From: CAZDGK01 sp964505035
GTDB lineage: Bacteria > Patescibacteriota > Saccharimonadia > UBA4664
DNA length: 11,586 nucleotides
Assembly: GCA_964505035.1 (NCBI GenBank)
Contig: CAZDGK010000037.1
Location: 1 to 11,586 of the forward strand
Reading direction: 5' to 3'
Program-made: the position numbers and the translations under genes
In this document: one piece after another, positions 5,824 to 11,586 of the stretch
Layout: every line of letters starts with the position of its first letter
How positions within the stretch are numbered: position 1 is the stretch's first letter
Notes under the pieces: model-generated
The model's database searches: none
The model's input: only the letters and a program-made list of their open reading frames with translations
What the model was told of the DNA's origin: nothing

Positions 5824-6243
5824 ATGAAAGCTACCATTGCCGTTATCGTTGCCATTGCCGCTATCGCGGTTGTCGTCTTGGCGTTCTCGCATAAGCCCTC
5901 AGCCGCTGGTCCGGCGCCGACCACCAGCGCCACCGTCAGCCCTAGCACGTCGGCCAGCTCTTCACCCGAAGCCTCGGCCAATACCATTTCCTATACCGGC
6001 AGCGGCTTCAGCCCGAGCCATCTCACGGTCGCGGCCGGCACAGTTGTCACTATCAAAAACGACTCGTCCGACGAGCTGCAGCTCGACTCCAATCCGCATC
6101 CTGTCCACACCGACGACATCGACCTCAATGTCGGGGCGGTGGCACCTGGCCAGAGCAAGACATTTACCGTCACCAAGACCGGCACCTTCGGTTTCCACAA
6201 CCACCTCGACCCCAGCGACACCGGCACCATCACTATCCAATAG
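5824..6243 (+). CDS. Membrane-anchored cupredoxin-like protein without the copper cysteine
   Basis: The 139-residue protein begins with a hydrophobic signal or anchor helix (about residues 4-21), with one lysine before it and FSHK after it. There is no lipobox cysteine. A Ser/Thr/Ala/Pro-rich linker (about 25-53) leads to a cupredoxin fold (54-139) with TGSGFSPSHLTVAAGTVVTIKN (shown by residues 58-79), NPHPVH (90-95) and FGFHNHLDP (122-130). Cupredoxins carry electrons or bind copper outside the cytoplasmic membrane. Classical blue copper sites use His-Cys-His-Met. Here the candidate ligands are H92, H95, H125 and H127, and the protein has no cysteine at all. It could therefore be a non-blue copper site or a copper-buffering protein. 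AGGGGA lies 5 nt before the ATG. The gene is divergent to the zinc-ribbon gene. Confidence 0.88.
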   Translation: MKATIAVIVAIAAIAVVVLAFSHKPSAAGPAPTTSATVSPSTSASSSPEASANTISYTGSGFSPSHLTVAAGTVVTIKNDSSDELQLDSNPHPVHTDDIDLNVGAVAPGQSKTFTVTKTGTFGFHNHLDPSDTGTITIQ

Positions 6244-6247
6244 CCAT

Positions 6248-6261
6248 GCCGCCCGCGCGGC
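6248..6261 (+). terminator. Weak GC hairpin after the cupredoxin gene
   Basis: A 5-bp GC stem (6248-6252 with 6257-6261) encloses a CCGC loop, and a loosely T-rich stretch ends with four T at 6276-6279. The distance to the T-run is larger than normal, so this may not terminate well. Confidence 0.25.
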
Positions 6262-6293
6262 CAATATAGTAACTCTTTTAGCTTGTCAGGCGG

Positions 6294-6302
6294 TGGTATA
6301 AT
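6294..6302 (+). promoter_or_regulatory. Extended -10 promoter of the histidine-kinase pair
   Basis: TGG (6294-6296) precedes an exact TATAAT (6297-6302). No good -35 is present at 17 bp. Transcription should start near 6309. Because the second kinase starts 2 nt after the first stops, this promoter probably drives both genes. Confidence 0.7.
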
Positions 6303-6335
6303 CCTTATGCTTAAGAGGTAATTGCGTCGCAGTCC

Positions 6336-8954
6336 ATGGCCGTTCAGCTTCCGGGCAGAAGCATCAAAACGCAGCTGATCACGCTCATTTTTGGGCTCAC
6401 CGCCGTCGCCATTCTGGTCCTCGGCTTCTTTGCCGTGCGCGCCGCCAGCCAGTCGGGCCTGCAGGCTAGCAACATCACCTCGGCTGCCCTCACCGAACGG
6501 GCCAAGCAGCTGATGGTCCAGGCGGCCAACGACACCGCCGACAAAAACAGCACACTCTTCGGAGAAATCGATCAGAAGACCACCGTCGCCGCGAACTATG
6601 CCAAAGATCTGCTGCAGAACCCGAGTAAATTCACCGCCAGTGGTTGGAAGTTTGACTCTCAGGTCACTCGGCTGCCGGCCGGCCAGTACACCAATTCAGC
6701 CAATGACCCAGGCTCAGTCTTCATTCCATCTATGCCCTCGGTGCCGGCCGCCCTCAAGCGCCAGCTAGAGACCACCAGCTACCTCGATTATGTGTTCCCG
6801 CATATCCTGGCCACCGAGTCGAATGCCGTCGCCATCTATCTCATGATCGGCACAGCGTCTCGCTACTATCCCAATATCGGCTTGGCCGAGTTTACCCCGC
6901 CCGACTTCGACGTCACGACCCAAGAGTTTTATTACATAGCCGACCCGCAGCACGACCCCGACAAAACCACCAAGTGGACCACCGTCTACGACGACCCGGC
7001 CGGAAACGGACTGGTCACCACCGCCTCTCGCCCGATTTACCTGGACAATGGCACGCTAGCCGGTATCGTCGGCACCGACGTTACGCTCAACAATATCGCC
7101 CACAATCTCGAGGACTATAGCCCCATCGACAGTTCCTACGCCTTCCTCATCGACAACCAAGGCAGGGCAATAGCCTTGCCCGACCAAGGCTATCACGACT
7201 TGCTTGGCCGCACTCCCAAGAAAGGCGAGTTTGGCGTCAACCTCCAGTCAGTCAAAGGCGACTTTGGCGACATCCTCTCCCGCATGCGTGCCGGCAAAAA
7301 TGGCTTCACACAGGCCACCGCTGCTGGTACCCAGCTGCTAGTGGCGTATGCGGCCGTTCCGGGGACCAGCTTTAGCGTTGGCATCGTTGCCCGGCAATCC
7401 ACGGTCCTGAGTGTCATTACTGACCTCCAAAACGACGTCACGACCTCCACCGAGCGTGTCCTGCTTTACCAAGTCTTACCCGCCAGCATCCTCATTTTGG
7501 GCCTAGTCTGGGTGTTCGGCTTCATCTACATCCGCCGCCTGACCGCGCCAATCAAGCACCTTACCGCCCAGACCGCCCGTGTGGCCGGCGGCGACTTTGA
7601 GATCGAGCCCACCAGCTCTGGCCTCGACAATGAGATCGATCAGCTCGCCTCGGCCTTCGGTGGCATGGTGGCCGACCTGCGCTCCTCGCGGCACAAGATC
7701 GAAGAGCAGACCCAGGAGCTCCTGCACAACGAGCAGACGCGCCTGAAGGCCTCCATCAACAGCCTCAATGTGGGCTTCATCATGACTGGCACCGAAAACG
7801 AAGTTATCCTGCTCAACGGTGTCGCCCAGCAAATCCTGGCCTATGACGATCCGGCGGCGCCCAATTCCGTCCCGGCCCACCAAGGCAGCTGGACCACCGA
7901 CGCGATCGATGGTCAGCTCGGCACCAGCATTGCCTTTAAGGCCAATCTTGGCCGCGTCTTGGCCGCCGGTTCGTCATTTGAGCAAAACGAAGTCGACTTC
8001 CGCGGCCATATTCTACGCATCTTCATGGCGCCTATCCTCGAGGACAAGCAGTCGCTCGGTGCTGTAGTGCTCATCGAAGACATCACAGCCGTCAAGGCGC
8101 TCGAGCGTTCCAAGGATGAATTCTTCTCCATCGCCAGCCACGAACTGCGCACCCCTCTCACCGCCGTGCGTGGCAATGCCGCCCTCATCCAGCAGCTCTA
8201 CAGCCCCAAGGTCAAGGATAAGGACTTTGACGAAATGGTCACTGACATCCACGATGCCAGTGTCCGCCTGATCGACATCGTCAATGACTTCCTCGATGCT
8301 TCCCGCCTGGAGCAAGGCCGCATCCAGTTCGAGAACACGACCTTCCCGATTAGTGAAGTGCTCGACGCCGTCAGCTACGAGCTCGCCGCCGTCGCCAAGG
8401 AACGGGGCAATCAGATCACCATCCAGCCAAGCACCAAGAACGTGCCACCCGTCTTTGCCGACAAGAACCGCGTCAAGCAAATCGTCTACAATCTGGTGGG
8501 CAATGCCATGAAGTTCACCGACCGCGGCACTATCACCCTGGGCGCCGTTGTCGACGGCCAGCTGCTTCGCACTACCGTCACCGACAACGGCCCCGGCATC
8601 CCTGAAGAGGGCCAGCGCATGCTCTTCCGCAAGTTCCAGCAGGGCAACACCATGCTCACCCGCGACGCCACACGGGGCACTGGCTTGGGTCTCTATATCT
8701 CCAAGCTCCTCAGTGAGCAAATGGGCGGTCATATCTCACTCGACCATTCCAAGGTAGGGGAGGGCACGACCTTCTCATTTGCTCTGCCACTAGCCACCGG
8801 TGGCCCTGTCGTCCCCACCACTACGACCCCCAAGCCAGCCACCCCGTCCGAACCCTCGGCTGACAGTTCAGCCAAGCCGGCCACCGCGGCGGCCGCCCAG
8901 CCGGTCAAGGTCAAAACCAAGACCACCAAGGCCGCTACGAAGGCCAAAGAATAG
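6336..8954 (+). CDS. dCache-type sensor histidine kinase with basic C-terminal tail
   Basis: This 872-residue membrane sensor should autophosphorylate a histidine and pass the phosphate to a response regulator. TM1 (about 14-35) and TM2 (about 376-398) flank a large extracellular region resembling a dCache domain, with FYYIADPQHDP, TTASRPIYLDNG and GIVGTDVTLN. A HAMP linker (about 399-455, with APIKHL and VAGGDFEIE) and a PAS-like region (about 470-585) follow. The kinase core has SIASHELRTPLTAVRGN with phospho-acceptor H602, then an ATPase domain with N723 in the N-box, D750 in DNGPGIP and GTGLGLYIS. Residues about 822-872 form a Thr/Pro/Ala/Lys-rich tail resembling histone H1 tails. The start is uncertain: AGAGG (6314-6318) lies 17 nt before the ATG, and no normal start codon sits at the right distance in frame (only ATT at 6321). 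The signal is unknown; dCache domains usually bind small molecules. Confidence 0.93.
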   Translation: MAVQLPGRSIKTQLITLIFGLTAVAILVLGFFAVRAASQSGLQASNITSAALTERAKQLMVQAANDTADKNSTLFGEIDQKTTVAANYAKDLLQNPSKFTASGWKFDSQVTRLPAGQYTNSANDPGSVFIPSMPSVPAALKRQLETTSYLDYVFPHILATESNAVAIYLMIGTASRYYPNIGLAEFTPPDFDVTTQEFYYIADPQHDPDKTTKWTTVYDDPAGNGLVTTASRPIYLDNGTLAGIVGTDVTLNNIAHNLEDYSPIDSSYAFLIDNQGRAIALPDQGYHDLLGRTPKKGEFGVNLQSVKGDFGDILSRMRAGKNGFTQATAAGTQLLVAYAAVPGTSFSVGIVARQSTVLSVITDLQNDVTTSTERVLLYQVLPASILILGLVWVFGFIYIRRLTAPIKHLTAQTARVAGGDFEIEPTSSGLDNEIDQLASAFGGMVADLRSSRHKIEEQTQELLHNEQTRLKASINSLNVGFIMTGTENEVILLNGVAQQILAYDDPAAPNSVPAHQGSWTTDAIDGQLGTSIAFKANLGRVLAAGSSFEQNEVDFRGHILRIFMAPILEDKQSLGAVVLIEDITAVKALERSKDEFFSIASHELRTPLTAVRGNAALIQQLYSPKVKDKDFDEMVTDIHDASVRLIDIVNDFLDASRLEQGRIQFENTTFPISEVLDAVSYELAAVAKERGNQITIQPSTKNVPPVFADKNRVKQIVYNLVGNAMKFTDRGTITLGAVVDGQLLRTTVTDNGPGIPEEGQRMLFRKFQQGNTMLTRDATRGTGLGLYISKLLSEQMGGHISLDHSKVGEGTTFSFALPLATGGPVVPTTTTPKPATPSEPSADSSAKPATAAAAQPVKVKTKTTKAATKAKE

Positions 8955-8956
8955 CT

Positions 8957-11586
8957 ATGGAGCAGTCGCCGGCCACTCCGCCCAAGCCCGACCGGGCCGA
9001 TGTTTTTCTGGACCAAGACAACATCATCAACATCGTCGCGCACGGCCACATCACCCTCGACATTGTCAATCAAGCAGTCGCGGATATTCGACGCCTCGCA
9101 ACCGACCTGCGTGGCCGTCACCTTCCCGTCTATCTGCTGATCGATCTAGGCGATGTGAAGGGTCACGATAGCGATGCCCGCATCGCCATTGACCAGGCTG
9201 GTATCGCTCTCGACTATAACCGCAGCGCCGCCTTTGGTGGTAGCATGGGCATCGCGCTGGTCATGCAATACCTCCAGCAGCATCTGGGCGACCGCGGCCA
9301 CTATTTCCACTTCCGTCCCGACGCCATTTATTGGCTTCGCAGGGGCGAAGCCAGCACCATCAGCCGCTTGCGTGCGCTACCCATCACCATGATTGGGCTC
9401 ATCACGGCGGCCCTCATTACCGTCATCGCTAGCGTCACGCTCAGCTGGCAAAGCACCCAGCATCAGGCCGGCCGCGAATCGCAAGCCGCCCTGGAAAAGC
9501 AGGCCGACACACAGGTTGCTGGGCTGCAGCAGCGATTCGAGCTCTACCAGCAGTCGCTCGCCGGCGTCCGCGCCCTCTTCCCAGCCACTCACAGTGTTTC
9601 GCGCACCGAGCTTCACAATTTTGTACTAAGTCTCGATCTCGCCAAGCAGTACCCGGGCTTCACTTCGGTTAGCTACGTCAAGCGCCTCACCAATTCCCAG
9701 AAGGGCGATTACCTCATCGCCACCCGGGCTGACACCAGCCTCAATGCTCACGGCTACCCGCAATTGCGCATCTACCCGGGTAGCTACAAGGACGAGTATT
9801 TCGTCAAAACCTACACCGAGCCCGCCGATGACGCTACGCTTGGCTTCGACCTCAGCACCAGCCCCGAGCGCCTAACCGCCCTGCTGCAGGCTCGGGACTC
9901 CGACCAGCTGGCGGCCTCTACCTCAGTGCAGCTCGATGGCACCGACCAAGGCCGTGGCTTCATCATGGCTCTGCCGATCTACGACTCCACCACATCGCCG
10001 ACCACCGTCGCTGATCGGCGTGCTCAGCTAACGGGCTTTGTCACCGCTTCGTTTGAGTACGACAAGGTCTTCCCCTCGGTCTTTACCCGGACCAATACCA
10101 CTACTGTCACCGCCAGCGTACTCGACGCGGATGACCACCCACTCTTCAGCAACGCCCCGGCCAACGCCAGCCAGCAAACCGTCCGGCGGCTGTCCTTTGG
10201 CGGCCAGCAGTTCAAGCTAGTGTTCACCGCCCCGGCCGGCTATGGCCTAACCGCGGCCTCCCAGAGCCTGTCGGTCGTCATTCTGGCCAGCGGCGCCATA
10301 GTGGTCGTCTTGATAGTCGTCGTCATGGTTGTGCTGCTACGATCCCGCCGCGATGCTATTAAGCTAGCCGGCGCCATGACCGAGGATCTCGAAAAGGAGC
10401 GCGACATTGTGGCCGCCGACCAGACCAAGCTCGTCCAAACCGAGGCCGATCTCAAGGCCGAGAAAACTGGTGTGGAGCAGAAGATTGCCGAGCGCACCCA
10501 AGAGCTCACCGAAGCTCAGGCTCAGCTCATGGCCTCAATGAGTGGGTTGCCGTTTGGCTTCGCCATCATCGACCGTGCCGACCGCATTCTGTTTGCCAAT
10601 GCCGAGCTAGCCCGCCTCACCAATCACCCCATCCCGGCCGACCCAGCCGCGGCCGGTGCCGTCCTGCAGCAAATCGCCACTGACTTTACCGGCGCCATTG
10701 ACCTGCTGGGGCTTCTACACGGTGTGCAGCAGTCGCGCCAGCCATCCGAGCAAGTAGTGGCCCATGGCCCACGCTTCTTCCGCTTCCTAGCCACGCCAGT
10801 CGTCCTGCCTGGCCAAAACGCCCCGGCTACCGACGGTAGCGGGCAGGTCATCGGGGCGGTCTGGCTACTCGAGGACGTGACCGAGCAGCAGACTCTGCAG
10901 CGTTCGCGCGAAGAGTTCCTGTCCATCGCCAGCCACGAACTACGCACCCCGCTCACCGCCATTCGCGGCAACATTTCGCTCATCCTCGACATCTACGGCA
11001 ACCAGCTCAAGGAGCCCGGTCTGCGTCAAATGGTCACCGATGCCCACGACGCCAGCACCCGGCTCATCAACATCGTCAATGACTTCATCGACATGTCGCG
11101 GCTCGAGCAGGGTGATGCCGCTTTCAACATCGAGGCCGTCAACCTCGGCAACATCTGCGAGTCAGTCTTGCGCGAGTACCAAGGCCTCGCCAAGAGCCAG
11201 AAACTCACGCTCAAATACGACGCCCCACCTGCCCCGGCTGTCGCCATGGCCGATAGCGGTCGCGTACACCAGGTGCTCGGCCACCTGCTGTCCAACTCCC
11301 TGCGCTACACCGAATCCGGCGGCATCATTCTGAGCCTGTCGATTGCCGACAAGTCCGTGAAGCTATCGGTCGCCGACACTGGACGCGGCATTCCGGTGGA
11401 GTACCAGCACCTGCTCTTCCACAAGTTCCAGCAGGCCAGCCCCGACATTCTCACCCGCGACGCTAGCCGCAGCACCGGCTTGGGTCTCTACATCTCCCGG
11501 CTCATCATCGAGGGCATGCACGGTCAGCTCTACCTCGAGCACAGCGAAGTGCGCAAGGGTACCGTCTTTACCATCGAGCTGCCCAC
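8957..11586 (+). CDS. Histidine kinase with STAS-like N-terminus and CHASE-like sensor (3' end outside window)
   Basis: The frame stays open from the ATG to the window end, giving at least 876 residues. A cytoplasmic N-terminal domain (about 14-128) resembles STAS/SpoIIAA-like folds, with a strand-rich VYLLIDLGDVKGHDSDARI (58-76) in which D71-S72 occupies the place of the STAS Asp-Ser. TM1 (about 143-163) leads to a CHASE-like extracellular domain (about 180-400; GFTSVSYVKR, RIYPG, GFDLSTSPERL, IMALPIYD) and TM2 (438-463). Next come a coiled coil (about 470-525), a PAS-like region (about 528-640), the H-box SIASHELRTPLTAIRGN with H660, and an ATPase domain with LLSNSLRYTE, DTGRGIP and STGLGLYIS. 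It starts 2 nt after the first kinase stops, without a well-placed SD, so translation is probably coupled. The core is close to the first kinase. Fused receiver or output domains could follow beyond the window. Confidence 0.9.
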   Translation, partial: MEQSPATPPKPDRADVFLDQDNIINIVAHGHITLDIVNQAVADIRRLATDLRGRHLPVYLLIDLGDVKGHDSDARIAIDQAGIALDYNRSAAFGGSMGIALVMQYLQQHLGDRGHYFHFRPDAIYWLRRGEASTISRLRALPITMIGLITAALITVIASVTLSWQSTQHQAGRESQAALEKQADTQVAGLQQRFELYQQSLAGVRALFPATHSVSRTELHNFVLSLDLAKQYPGFTSVSYVKRLTNSQKGDYLIATRADTSLNAHGYPQLRIYPGSYKDEYFVKTYTEPADDATLGFDLSTSPERLTALLQARDSDQLAASTSVQLDGTDQGRGFIMALPIYDSTTSPTTVADRRAQLTGFVTASFEYDKVFPSVFTRTNTTTVTASVLDADDHPLFSNAPANASQQTVRRLSFGGQQFKLVFTAPAGYGLTAASQSLSVVILASGAIVVVLIVVVMVVLLRSRRDAIKLAGAMTEDLEKERDIVAADQTKLVQTEADLKAEKTGVEQKIAERTQELTEAQAQLMASMSGLPFGFAIIDRADRILFANAELARLTNHPIPADPAAAGAVLQQIATDFTGAIDLLGLLHGVQQSRQPSEQVVAHGPRFFRFLATPVVLPGQNAPATDGSGQVIGAVWLLEDVTEQQTLQRSREEFLSIASHELRTPLTAIRGNISLILDIYGNQLKEPGLRQMVTDAHDASTRLINIVNDFIDMSRLEQGDAAFNIEAVNLGNICESVLREYQGLAKSQKLTLKYDAPPAPAVAMADSGRVHQVLGHLLSNSLRYTESGGIILSLSIADKSVKLSVADTGRGIPVEYQHLLFHKFQQASPDILTRDASRSTGLGLYISRLIIEGMHGQLYLEHSEVRKGTVFTIELP

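Noticed and set aside
8013..8732. Minus-strand open frame of 239 codons inside the first kinase
   Set aside because: It overlaps the most conserved kinase motifs and has no supporting signals; it is a by-product of codon bias.
1..11586. CRISPR array, tRNA, rRNA, insertion sequence or phage genes
   Set aside because: I saw no regularly spaced repeats, cloverleaf-like or rRNA-like sequence, transposase or phage structural protein on either strand by eye.

Overview
The window is GC-rich, with a strong bias to C-ending codons, and its short AT-rich promoter patches stand out clearly. It encodes bacterial non-homologous end-joining (Ku and LigD), several small uncharacterised proteins, a cupredoxin and two large sensor histidine kinases. 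TGA, TAG and TAA all act as stops, so the standard code fits. Compact genes, extended -10 promoters (TGnTATAAT-like), a small cupredoxin with an HNHLDP signature and many small orphan genes suggest a GC-rich Patescibacteria/Saccharibacteria-type genome. This placement is an inference from style, not proof; another bacterial phylum is possible.

Layout. Positions 1-60 hold a terminator for a gene outside the window. Positions 77-377 form a self-contained unit: a perfect consensus sigma70 promoter overlapped by an inverted repeat, a 64-residue orphan gene and a strong terminator. Positions 405-4400 form the DNA-repair block: ku, a two-helix membrane protein of unknown role, and ligD (phosphoesterase-ligase-polymerase order). 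ku and ligD each have a -10 element placed so that transcription should start on the A of their ATG, which suggests leaderless mRNAs. The membrane gene between them has its own promoter, Shine-Dalgarno (SD) sequence and a hairpin after it. Positions 4403-4820 hold a further small orphan gene with its own promoter and terminator.

Positions 4861-5714 carry two minus-strand genes: a secreted four-cysteine protein and a small zinc-ribbon protein, separated by a perfect 14-bp terminator hairpin. A divergent AT-rich promoter region (5715-5823) separates the zinc-ribbon gene from a plus-strand membrane-anchored cupredoxin that has no cysteine copper ligand.

Positions 6294-11586 hold two tandem histidine kinases. 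The first has a dCache sensor, HAMP, PAS-like and kinase domains, and a lysine/alanine/proline-rich tail resembling histone H1 tails. The second starts 2 bases after the first stops. It has an unusual cytoplasmic STAS-like N-terminus, a CHASE-like extracellular domain, a coiled coil, a PAS-like region and a kinase core, and runs off the window end. Their kinase cores are clearly similar, so they are probably duplicates that kept one core and took different sensors. No response regulator is visible; if one exists it lies downstream or elsewhere.

Functionally the window has two themes. One is double-strand-break repair by Ku plus LigD. The other is envelope sensing, from the cupredoxin, the secreted protein and the two kinases. 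I see no sequence evidence that the two themes are mechanistically linked.
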